This document shows, one piece after another, positions 40,005-47,673 of a stretch of 64,000 bases of DNA (positions are counted from its first letter, which is position 1; each line of letters begins with the position of its first letter). Both the position numbers and the translations under genes were made by a program. The notes beneath the pieces are model-generated. The model saw only the letters and a program-made list of their open reading frames with translations. It ran no database searches and had not been told where the DNA came from. Source of the DNA: JBNJGB01 sp051747385 (GTDB lineage Bacteria; Myxococcota_A; UBA9042; PHBI01; JACKFB01); contig JBNJGB010000035.1 of assembly GCA_051747385.1 (NCBI GenBank), forward strand, positions 1 through 64,000. The letters run 5' to 3'.

Positions 40005-42959
40005 TCAGAACTCGAGCTCGAGGTCGACGCCGGTACACATGTCGGAGTCCTGGCTTTCGACACGCAGGAAGAGCTCGCCGCTGTCGTCGGTGGTCAGGGG
40101 GGTGTTCGGCTCGATGGTGAAGGAGCCGGACGGGCTGCCGGTGACGAGGCAGCAGCCGTTGAGGAGCACGTCGCTGACGCCGGGCTCGTGCTGGTTGCTC
40201 GTGCCGCTCGGGCAGTCCAGGGGCTCGCAGGCGCCGCCGTCACAGCTGTAGTAGAGACAGACCCGGACATCCGTGGACTCGTGGGCGTAGTTGTCGAAGC
40301 TGACCGTCGGCTCGAGCAGGCAGAAGGACTCGTCGCTCACCGGGGCGTGGAACCAGTTCCGGCTTCCGTAGGTGGACACCGTGTAGATGTCGACCGAGTC
40401 ACAGTCGTCGTAGGAGCCCAGGTACTTGCCGGGGAATCCGCGGTTGGCCGGGGCCTCGGGGTCGGTGACCTCGGAGCCGGTACACGAGCCGTTGGAGCAT
40501 GCGTCGTTTTCGGTGCAGTTGGTGTCGTCGTCACAGTAGATGCCGTCGGTGTTCCGGGTACACGTGTCCTGCTCGTACTCATCGTCTCCATGGCAGCTTC
40601 CGTTGCTGCACTGGAAGCTCGTGCACGTCCGCACGCGGCGCCCGGTCTCGTCGCAGGTGGAGGAGTAGCCGGCGCACCCGCTCCAGCTCGAGCAGTCCTC
40701 GGATCCGCAGGCCTCCCCGTCCGTGTTCCGGGAGCAGGCGTCGGTCTCGGTGTAGGAGTCGGACTGGCACTGGCCTCCGGAGCAGACGGACTCGGTGCAG
40801 CTCCTGGTGCGCTGTCCGGTCTCGTCGCAGGGGGAGTCGAACCCGCCGCAGCTGCTCCATCCTCCGCAGCTGCTGGAGCCGCAGGAGTCGCCCTGGGTGC
40901 TCCGGGAGCAGGGCTCGGTCTCGGTGGTGGAGTCGGTCTGGCACTGGCCTCCGGAGCAGACGGACTCGGTGCAGCTCCTGGAGCGCTGTCCGGTCTGGTC
41001 GCAGGGGGAGTCGAACCCGCCGCAGCTGCTCCATCCGTCGCAGTTGCTGGAGCCGCAGGAGTCGCCCTGGGTGCTCCGGGAGCAGGACTCGCTCTCCGTG
41101 TAGGACTCCGCCTCGCACTGTCCACCCGAGCAGCTGTACTCGATGCAGTTCCGCGTCCGCTGTCCAGTCTCGTCGCAGGGGGAGTCGAATCCGCCGCAGC
41201 TGCTCCACTCGCCGCACTCCGTGGACCCGCACGAGCTGCCCGTCGTGTCTCGCGAGCAGGAGTCGGTCTCCGTGAAGGAGCTGGTCTCGCACTGTCCGCC
41301 GGAGCAGACCGATTCCGTACAGGTACGGGTGCGCTGTCCGGTCTCGTCGCAGGGGGAGGAGAAGTCGCCACAGCTGCTCCAGCTTCCGCAGTTCGACCCG
41401 CAAGAGGTGCCGTCCGTGTTCCGGGAGCAGGAGTCGGTCTCGGTGTACGAATCGCTCTGGCACTGCCCGCCGGAGCAGGTGTACTCGGTGCAGGTCCGGC
41501 TGCGCTCGCCGCTCTCGTCGCAGGTGGAGGCGAACCCGTCGCAGCTTCCCCACCCGTCGCAGTCGGTCGATCCGCAGGAGTCTCCCTGGGTGCTCCGGTC
41601 GCAGGACTCGGTCTCCGTCGTCTGCTCGGAGACGCATTGCCCGGCGTCACAGACCTGCTGCGTGCAGGTGCGGCTCCGGGTGCCCTGCTCGGCGCAGGAT
41701 CCCTCGTAGTCGCACGAGCCCCAGGACCCACAGCTGTCCTGACCACACGCGCCCCCCTGGTCGGTCGGCTCGTTCACGCACTGAGCGATCCCGTCCTCGA
41801 CCGCGCAGTCGTCCGAGGTGCACGGGTTGCCGTCGTCGCAGTCCTTCAGGGAGCACCCGTCGACGCACTGACCGGCCTCGCAGGTCTTCCCGTCGCCGCA
41901 CGGGGTGCCATCGGGCTCGGCGTCCCCTCCGCAGCTCCCGTCGGGCTCGCAGATGTCGGAGGTGCACGGGTTGCCGTCGTCGCAATCCTTCGGGGTCCCG
42001 ACGCACACCCCGTCCGCGCAGGTGTCGTCCGTCGTGCAGGGATCGCCGTCGTCGCAGGAGCCGGTCTTGGAGGCGAGGACGCAGTCCCCCTCATCGTCCG
42101 ACTGCCAGAGCTCGCAAGGACCGGCCGGCTCGCTTCCCTCGCACTGACCCACGCACACCCCGTCGTCGCACGTGTCGTCGACCGTGTGGGGATCGCCATC
42201 GTCGCACGGCCCCGAGACCGGCATCGCCTCACAGCTCCCTTCCACGCACTGGCCCTCGACGCAGGTGTCGTCGAGATCCGAGCAGTCCATGGGTTCTCCG
42301 GCCTGGCAGGCCCCGTCCTGGCAGAAGTCGCCGACCGTGCAGGGGTCGCCGTCGTCGCAGGAGCCCTCGAAGGCGCTCTGGGTGCACGAGTCGTCCACGC
42401 AGCTCCACTCCTTGCACGGGTCGGGGGCACCGAGCTGCTCGCAGTCCTCCACGGTGCACTCGGCCGGAGGCTCCTGGCACGCCGACCATACGCACCCCGT
42501 CGTGCACCGCATCGCCTCGCCCTCGGGGCAGTCGCTGACCTTCGAGTCCCCGGGCTCGCAGGCGTCGGTCGCGCAATCGGGGGGCCATGCGCCGTCGTCG
42601 TCGCACGTCCGGGTGCCGAGATCGCAAGGACCGCAGGGGCGGGTCTCCCCTGGCTCGCACTCCTCGCTGTATCCGTCCGCTTCGGCATCGGCCGGCCCTC
42701 CGTCGTCGACGTCGCGGACATCGGGCGAGCCAGGCGAGACCTCCTCTTTCGGCTCCGCTCCCCGGTCCTCGCCCGGGTCCGTGCCCGCGTCACCGCCGCC
42801 GACGTCCCACGAGGGGAACGCGCCGTCCGGTACGTCGGACCACTGCACGTCGCTCGTGTCCTCCACGTCGGTGCACGCGGCCAGGCAGGCGGAGAGCAAA
42901 CCCAGGAGCAGGGCGGTCGTCACGGGACGTGGAACGGGACATCGGGCGCTCGTGTGCAT
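40005..42959 (-). CDS. Large Cys-rich lipoprotein with seven thrombospondin-type repeats
   Basis: 984 residues; GAGGAG precedes the ATG. Lipobox in LAAC, acidic Asp/Pro-rich linker, then a Cys-rich region of repeated CDDGDPCT-type units, then seven 58-residue repeats, each with WSSCGGF, CDETGQRTR and CSGGQC blocks like TSP1 domains. The last 170 residues form a beta-sandwich-like domain with its own Cys pairs. TSP1 repeats bind glycans or other proteins, so adhesion or matrix binding is likely. A sigma-54 promoter lies 52 bp upstream. Confidence 0.7.
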   Translation of the reverse strand: MHTSARCPVPRPVTTALLLGLLSACLAACTDVEDTSDVQWSDVPDGAFPSWDVGGGDAGTDPGEDRGAEPKEEVSPGSPDVRDVDDGGPADAEADGYSEECEPGETRPCGPCDLGTRTCDDDGAWPPDCATDACEPGDSKVSDCPEGEAMRCTTGCVWSACQEPPAECTVEDCEQLGAPDPCKEWSCVDDSCTQSAFEGSCDDGDPCTVGDFCQDGACQAGEPMDCSDLDDTCVEGQCVEGSCEAMPVSGPCDDGDPHTVDDTCDDGVCVGQCEGSEPAGPCELWQSDDEGDCVLASKTGSCDDGDPCTTDDTCADGVCVGTPKDCDDGNPCTSDICEPDGSCGGDAEPDGTPCGDGKTCEAGQCVDGCSLKDCDDGNPCTSDDCAVEDGIAQCVNEPTDQGGACGQDSCGSWGSCDYEGSCAEQGTRSRTCTQQVCDAGQCVSEQTTETESCDRSTQGDSCGSTDCDGWGSCDGFASTCDESGERSRTCTEYTCSGGQCQSDSYTETDSCSRNTDGTSCGSNCGSWSSCGDFSSPCDETGQRTRTCTESVCSGGQCETSSFTETDSCSRDTTGSSCGSTECGEWSSCGGFDSPCDETGQRTRNCIEYSCSGGQCEAESYTESESCSRSTQGDSCGSSNCDGWSSCGGFDSPCDQTGQRSRSCTESVCSGGQCQTDSTTETEPCSRSTQGDSCGSSSCGGWSSCGGFDSPCDETGQRTRSCTESVCSGGQCQSDSYTETDACSRNTDGEACGSEDCSSWSGCAGYSSTCDETGRRVRTCTSFQCSNGSCHGDDEYEQDTCTRNTDGIYCDDDTNCTENDACSNGSCTGSEVTDPEAPANRGFPGKYLGSYDDCDSVDIYTVSTYGSRNWFHAPVSDESFCLLEPTVSFDNYAHESTDVRVCLYYSCDGGACEPLDCPSGTSNQHEPGVSDVLLNGCCLVTGSPSGSFTIEPNTPLTTDDSGELFLRVESQDSDMCTGVDLELEF
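40536..41747 (-). repeat. Seven tandem 174-bp repeats in the Cys-rich lipoprotein gene
   Basis: The coding repeat unit is 58 codons (174 bp), seven units long. The inner units are most alike at protein and DNA level, the outer ones more divergent, as expected when copies are added from the middle. Slippage or unequal crossing-over could change repeat number between strains. Confidence 0.85.
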
Positions 42960-43010
42960 GGTTCTCCTCGGCGGCGTGCGGTGGTGGGGCGCACTGCGAG
43001 CCGAGGGCCA

Positions 43011-43026
43011 CGCAAGCATCGGGCCA
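43011..43026 (-). promoter_or_regulatory. Sigma-54 promoter of the thrombospondin-repeat gene
   Basis: On the minus strand TGGCCC-GATGC-TTGCG has the GG-N10-GC spacing of -24/-12 promoters. The spacer is the same GATGC as in the element at 46043-46058. Transcription would start near 43000, about 40 bases before the ATG. Confidence 0.65.
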
Positions 43027-43135
43027 ACGTGTCTTCGCCCCGTAACCCCCTGAAAGTCGGTGTCCGAGCCGTGACACAGGTGTTTCACCCCGACCGTTCG
43101 ACCGTCTCACCGAAGCCGCTGTTTCGCCCCCTCGA

Positions 43136-43975
43136 TCAGCGCTGGGACGGGATCGCGTCGTAGGGACCCCAGCTCCAGCTCAGGCCGTACCAGCCGGCCT
43201 CGGTGAGGGTCGGCCCGCACGCCCGCGCGTAGCCGGTGCTCTCCACCCGGGCGTAGATCTCCAGCGTGTCCCAGCTCTCCTGCTCCCGGCAGCCCAGATC
43301 CTCGATGCGCAGGCGGGCGCTTCCGGTGGGGCTCGTGCAGGTGGTTGCCCCCGCCGCCGGGAGACAGCTCGCGTCGTCGGGGACGAGGGCGTCGAAGGTG
43401 GGCTGTCCGCGCTGACACAGCACGACGAGGGCGAGGCTCACCTCGCCCTCGGCCAGGGGATCGTCGTCGGCGCTCCGGACCTCGAGGGTCGCGTCGACAT
43501 CACAGGGCTCGCCGCTTCCGGACAGCTGCCAGCGGTACCAATCCACGTCGGAGGTCGCGGGATGGAAGCTCAGCAGCTCGCGTGTGCCCCCGTCGCTCAG
43601 GCAGCTCAGGCCTTCGGCCAGCAGCGCCGCCGTGGCCAGCGTATCGTTGGGCTCGGAGTCGTCGGGGTGGAGAGGGGAGCAGTTGCCACAACGACCGTCC
43701 AGGCACTCTGGAGAGTCGACATCGTCGGCGTCGGCATCGGTTTCAGGTCCTCCGTCCCGTGCTGGCCCGGAGGTGGCATCTCCGTCTGCAGGAGACAACG
43801 CTCCGTCACCGAGGTCCATCCCGTCACCAAGCGCATCGCGGGTCGGCGTGTCGAGGAGCTCGCCGGCATCTTCCTCCGGACCCTCAGGGGGCCGGCCCAC
43901 ATCGACCCGGCACCCTGCCCACGCCCACGCGGCGACGGTGACCAGCAGCAGCAGCGGGCGCCGACGGCCATTCAC
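43136..43975 (-). CDS. Lipoprotein with PPC-like beta-sandwich
   Basis: 279 residues, GTG start inside a GTGA overlap with the gene upstream. The lipobox is WAGC. An acidic linker precedes CGNCSPLHPDDSEPNDTLATA; DxxEPNDTxxxA is the hallmark entry of bacterial pre-peptidase C-terminal (PPC) domains. The rest is a Cys-containing beta-sandwich. It is likely a surface-exposed binding protein made together with the DNRLRE-like lipoprotein and the PEGA/TPR protein. Confidence 0.6.
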   Translation of the reverse strand: MNGRRRPLLLLVTVAAWAWAGCRVDVGRPPEGPEEDAGELLDTPTRDALGDGMDLGDGALSPADGDATSGPARDGGPETDADADDVDSPECLDGRCGNCSPLHPDDSEPNDTLATAALLAEGLSCLSDGGTRELLSFHPATSDVDWYRWQLSGSGEPCDVDATLEVRSADDDPLAEGEVSLALVVLCQRGQPTFDALVPDDASCLPAAGATTCTSPTGSARLRIEDLGCREQESWDTLEIYARVESTGYARACGPTLTEAGWYGLSWSWGPYDAIPSQR

Positions 43976-44805
43976 GGCTCGCAGTCCATGTAGTGGACAT
44001 CGAGCCGCGGGGCGTTGTCCGGGTCGGTCTCCTTGCTGAACAGCGAGATCGTGCGTCCGGTGAGATTCCGTTCACCCAGCACCAGACCCTGCAGGTTCGC
44101 CCGCTCCAGGTCCACGTCGCTGATGTCCCCGCAGGCGATGGCGGCGTGCTGCGTGTACGTCATGCAGCCCAGAAGCTCGGTGCCGCCGCAGAGCTTCGCG
44201 CTGTTCCAGGTCAGCTCGTCCTCTTGCCAGTCGTCGCACACGTCCGCGCCATCCACCTGCCAGACGCACAGCTCGATGGACTCCCCGCCGACCACCCCGG
44301 TCGGTGTGTCCACGCAGAGCCCCGTGTGTACGATCGGCGTGTCCGCCGGGATGCCGACATCCTCGGGGTGGGCGAAGCGCAGCCACGCCATGTTGACCTC
44401 GCCGTTCGTCTTGTCGCCCACGAGGAGCCAGGTTCCGTCGTAGTTCTCGTCCGGCGTCGTCGACGAGGCGAACGTGTCCGCGACGATGGGGACATGGGAA
44501 CTGCGCTCGACGCACTCCTCCTCGTCTGCGTCCGTCTCCGCGTCGAGCGTCTCCGGGCCTCGGGCGTCGGCGTCTTTCGCGTCGCCGCCGGACTCCCCGT
44601 CCCCCGGGAACTCGGTCTCGGCGACGACGTCTTCCCCTGCATCCACGGGCGGGACGGCATCGACGTCGTCCAAGGCATCCGCGTCTGCCGCGTCCGGTGC
44701 CGGAGCGGTGCCCCCGGGAGGTTGGACGGGGGCACTCCCCACGTCCACCCGGCAGCCGAGGATCCCGACGAGGAGGATGGTGGTGGCGCTCAGAAGTCGA
44801 TCCAC
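43972..44805 (-). CDS. Lipoprotein with DNRLRE-like beta-sandwich
   Basis: 277 residues from a GTG at 44803-44805. The lipobox is GILGC, followed by the same kind of acidic Asp/Ala linker as the next gene. The core, ADTFASSTTPDENYDGTWL and MAWLRF, resembles DNRLRE/CBM96-like extracellular beta-sandwich domains that coat surface structures or bind polysaccharide. It overlaps the PEGA/TPR gene upstream by 16 bases and the PPC-like gene by GTGA, so the three are one operon. Confidence 0.6.
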   Translation of the reverse strand: MDRLLSATTILLVGILGCRVDVGSAPVQPPGGTAPAPDAADADALDDVDAVPPVDAGEDVVAETEFPGDGESGGDAKDADARGPETLDAETDADEEECVERSSHVPIVADTFASSTTPDENYDGTWLLVGDKTNGEVNMAWLRFAHPEDVGIPADTPIVHTGLCVDTPTGVVGGESIELCVWQVDGADVCDDWQEDELTWNSAKLCGGTELLGCMTYTQHAAIACGDISDVDLERANLQGLVLGERNLTGRTISLFSKETDPDNAPRLDVHYMDCEP

Positions 44806-46019
44806 AGGCGGGCTCCCGGTCCGGCGGACGGCACGAGGGACACGTGCGAGGCGCGGTCGCCGCCGTCCTGGTCGGTGGACGCGTTGGAGGTCCACAGGAC
44901 GATGCCCGTGGTCAGGGCGGAGGCCCCTGCGACGGCGTAGCCGATGTTGGCCACGAGGGCCGTTCGGCGCGCGCCCTGGGCTCGCTGCTCCCATTCGGCG
45001 ACGCTGGCCCCGGGCGTCGCTCCCAGGTCCCGTGCCTCGGAGGCCCGCTCGTCGGCGACGAGGCCGAGCGCTACGGCGGTGGTGAGGGACGCCAGCGTCA
45101 CCCCGCCCATCGTCCAGGCCGCCGGGGAGACGCGAAAGCCCCCCTCGTCCTCTCCTTGCGGCGTGCCGAGCCCTGTCCGCTCGATCCCGTCGAGCGCGCG
45201 AGGGTCTCCCGCCCTGGGCTCCCGGGCCAGCGTCACGCGCAGCCGCCTGGTCTGGCCCGGCTCGAGCACCACCTCGGCGAGGTAGGGCCGCCGCCCGCTC
45301 GCCCGGACCTCTACGCGATGGGTTCCCGGTGGGACCCGGACGCCGTCTCCGTGACCGATCCGCTCGGGTGCGGCCTCGTCGCCCACGAGCACGCTCGCTC
45401 CATCGGGGACCCCGACCAGTCGGAGGCGGGCCTCCCGGGCCAACTGCACGTCGACGGTGGGCGTTCGACTCGATTCGGTGCTCAGCGTGACGTCGCGGGT
45501 GGTCGGGACATAGCCTTCCATGGCGAACCGCACCTCGTGGGTGCCGAAAGGCAGCCACTTCGAAACGGGGGTCACGCCGACGCGCTCGGACTTACCGCCC
45601 AGGAAGACCTCCGCGCCTTCCGGCTCCGACAGGAAGGACACCTCCCGGTGGGTCCGCCTCGCCGCAGCCAGCACGTCCGCCAGCCGCTCCTGACCCACCT
45701 GCCGCCGCCCCGGCTCCTCGGCCGCCTCGAGGAAGCGCCGGTAGGCGGCCACGGCCTCCACGTACTGGCCCGCCTCCTCCCGACAGCGTCCGACGTTGAA
45801 CAGGAGGCTGGGCGCCGGGTCCAGGGCGTGGGCGCGCTCGAAGAGGACGCGCGCTTCGTCGTAAACGCCGTCCAAGAAGCGCTCCGTCGCCCGTGCCGCG
45901 AGCTCCTCGGGGGCCTCCGGCGGCGAGGAGGGCGAGTCCGGTGGCGCGCCGTGGACCTGGCCGGCTGCGCCCCACGACAGGCAGAGCAGGAGGACGAGCT
46001 TCCCTGTGGCGTGTCTCAC
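44790..46019 (-). CDS. TPR/PEGA-domain envelope protein
   Basis: 409 residues from GTG 46017-46019. That start gives a normal signal peptide (LVLLLCLSWGAAGQVHG) and fits the sigma-54 promoter, whose predicted start near 46032 lies downstream of two longer alternatives (46082, 46160). Residues 30-120 form TPR-like helices (DEARVLFERAHALDPAPSLLFNVGRC). A PEGA domain follows (EGAEVFLGGKSER, GTHEVRFAMEGY) with a second PEGA-like unit. Two C-terminal membrane helices end it. Such proteins pair with Ser/Thr kinases in Myxococcota. Confidence 0.7.
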   Translation of the reverse strand: MRHATGKLVLLLCLSWGAAGQVHGAPPDSPSSPPEAPEELAARATERFLDGVYDEARVLFERAHALDPAPSLLFNVGRCREEAGQYVEAVAAYRRFLEAAEEPGRRQVGQERLADVLAAARRTHREVSFLSEPEGAEVFLGGKSERVGVTPVSKWLPFGTHEVRFAMEGYVPTTRDVTLSTESSRTPTVDVQLAREARLRLVGVPDGASVLVGDEAAPERIGHGDGVRVPPGTHRVEVRASGRRPYLAEVVLEPGQTRRLRVTLAREPRAGDPRALDGIERTGLGTPQGEDEGGFRVSPAAWTMGGVTLASLTTAVALGLVADERASEARDLGATPGASVAEWEQRAQGARRTALVANIGYAVAGASALTTGIVLWTSNASTDQDGGDRASHVSLVPSAGPGARLWIDF

Positions 46020-46042
46020 GGCATCCACGAGGCCGTGAGCCG

Positions 46043-46058
46043 AGCAAGCATCGAGCCA
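46043..46058 (-). promoter_or_regulatory. Sigma-54 promoter of the PEGA/TPR operon
   Basis: On the minus strand TGGCTC-GATGC-TTGCT has one mismatch to TGGCAC-N5-TTGCT and the correct GG-N10-GC spacing. It lies between the sigma-54 activator gene and the operon, with the start predicted near 46032. The GATGC spacer is shared with 43011-43026. Confidence 0.7.
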
Positions 46059-46160
46059 CCGCCGTCGCCCCCGGAGGATCATCTCTGTACGGGGGCACGG
46101 AGCGTACGGAGGGATGCGTCGGGCTGGACGGAGGCGCCGGGTGTCGCAGGTGTTCCGCAT

Positions 46161-47525
46161 TCACGGGCTCCGGAAGGCCCGGACGTCGATGCCGTGGCGA
46201 TCGAGCCACCGGTATACCTGAGCCCGATGGACGTCGAGGGCGGCGGCGACCGCGGTCACGTTCCCCCGGTGCCGGCGGACCAGGCCCTCCAGCTCACGGG
46301 GCGTCGGCCGGGGACTCGGCGCCCGGACCCCTCCGTCCAGCCCGTCGTGGGAGGCCCGCTCGCCAGTCCGGACGCCGGTCCGGAGCCTGGCGGGCAGGTG
46401 CTCCAGCTCGAGCCGTCGCCCCTCGGCCCGGACCGCGGCCGCCCGCACCGTCGCGAGGAGCTCCCGGACGTTGCCCGGCCAGTCGTACAAGGCGAGGGCC
46501 TCGAAGAACTCGCCGCTCGCGACCAGGGGGGAGGAAAGACCCCCGGTGCCTCCATTCGCCGCCAGGATGTCCAGGATATCGTCCGGACGCTCTCGGAGCG
46601 GCGGGATCTCGATGGGCCACTCGTCGAGGCGCATCCGCAGATCCTGGCGGAATCTCCCCGCGCGCACCTCCTCGTCGAGGTTCCGATGGGTCGCCGCCAC
46701 GAAGCGTACATCCACGGGCTCCGGCTGCTCCTTGCCGACGGCCCGGACCTCGCGCCGGTCGATGACACGCAGCAGCTTGGCCTGCATCGAGGTTGGCAGC
46801 TCGCCGATCTCGTCGAGCAGCAGCGTCCCTCCCTCCGCGGACCGGATGACGCCAGGGCGTGCGCGATCGGCCCCGGTGAACGCGCCGCGCACATGACCGA
46901 AGAGCTCGCTCTCCAGCAGGTCGCGGGGGATCGCCGCGCAGTTGACGGCGACGAAGGGGCCGGCGCGTCCGCTCACCCGATGCAGCGCGCGGGCGACGAG
47001 CTCCTTGCCCGTGCCCGTCTCGCCAGCGATCAGGGCGGTCAGGTCGGAGGGGCCCCCCTTCCGGGCCTGATCGAGGACCTCCCGTAGGCCGGCGCTCCGT
47101 CCGGCCAGCCCCGCATCGAGCGGGGCCGTCCATCCTGCGAGGCGCAGATCGAGCGCCACGTAGCGGAGGACCGTGTCACCGAGGGCGACGACGTCGCCTC
47201 GGGTGAGAACCTCGACGGAGACGGGTCGGCCGTTCAGCCGCGTTCCATTGGCGCTCCGCTCGTCGCGGATCAGATGTCGATCCCGGTCACCGTCCCAGAG
47301 GATCGTCGCGTGGTGACGCGACGCGAGTGCGTCGGGCAGCGTCAGGCCGGAGCCTTGCACGCCACGTCCCAGGCGAAGCTCCCCGTGGGCCAATGGCTCG
47401 AGCCGACCCAGCATCGCAGGGTCCGGCGAGTAGAGGATCTGAATCGCCGGTGTGCTCGGCGGCGCGTTCGCGTCCTCCGAGCGGTTGGCGGTCGTGCGGT
47501 TCGTCTCGGTGGCGGGACTGCTCAC
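46161..47525 (-). CDS. Sigma-54-dependent activator with N-terminal FHA domain
   Basis: 454 residues, GTG start. FHA domain (about 28-125): LRLGRG, SRHHA (69-73) and SANGTRLNG (91-99), the phosphothreonine-binding residues. The AAA+ domain has Walker A GETGTGKE (168-175), GAFTGA (214-219) that contacts sigma-54, and GGTLLLDEIGEL. A Fis-type HTH ends the protein (NVTAVAAALDVHRAQVYRWL). FHA-EBPs are switched by Ser/Thr kinases; one is encoded divergently next door. The likely targets are the two sigma-54 promoters downstream. Confidence 0.9.
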   Translation of the reverse strand: MSSPATETNRTTANRSEDANAPPSTPAIQILYSPDPAMLGRLEPLAHGELRLGRGVQGSGLTLPDALASRHHATILWDGDRDRHLIRDERSANGTRLNGRPVSVEVLTRGDVVALGDTVLRYVALDLRLAGWTAPLDAGLAGRSAGLREVLDQARKGGPSDLTALIAGETGTGKELVARALHRVSGRAGPFVAVNCAAIPRDLLESELFGHVRGAFTGADRARPGVIRSAEGGTLLLDEIGELPTSMQAKLLRVIDRREVRAVGKEQPEPVDVRFVAATHRNLDEEVRAGRFRQDLRMRLDEWPIEIPPLRERPDDILDILAANGGTGGLSSPLVASGEFFEALALYDWPGNVRELLATVRAAAVRAEGRRLELEHLPARLRTGVRTGERASHDGLDGGVRAPSPRPTPRELEGLVRRHRGNVTAVAAALDVHRAQVYRWLDRHGIDVRAFRSP

Positions 47526-47568
47526 GTCAACGGTCGTCCATCGGTGGGGCCGGGATCGTCGCCCCTCG

Positions 47569-47598
47569 CATCTAGGACTTCCGGCCAGAGGCTGTCAA
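47569..47598 (-). promoter_or_regulatory. Sigma-70-type promoter of the activator gene
   Basis: On the minus strand TTGACA (47593-47598) and TAGATG (47569-47574) are 18 bp apart, the -10 being 44 bases before the GTG of the activator. Together with the promoter on the other strand it gives back-to-back expression of kinase and activator. Confidence 0.5.
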
Positions 47599-47618
47599 AT
47601 CGCAGTTACGGTGCTGGG

Positions 47619-47647
47619 TTGACGCCGGGGGACGCCGGAGATTCAAT
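47619..47647 (+). promoter_or_regulatory. Sigma-70-type promoter of the kinase gene
   Basis: TTGACG (47619-47624) and TTCAAT (47642-47647) are 17 bp apart; transcription would begin about 20 bases before the GTG of the kinase, whose GAGAGGGGGG ribosome site follows. Confidence 0.5.
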
Positions 47648-47673
47648 CCCCACGTTCGCGAGAGGGGGGCGCT

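Noticed and set aside
40536..41747. CRISPR-like or satellite DNA
   Set aside because: The 174-bp periodicity is in frame and encodes Cys-rich repeats of one protein.
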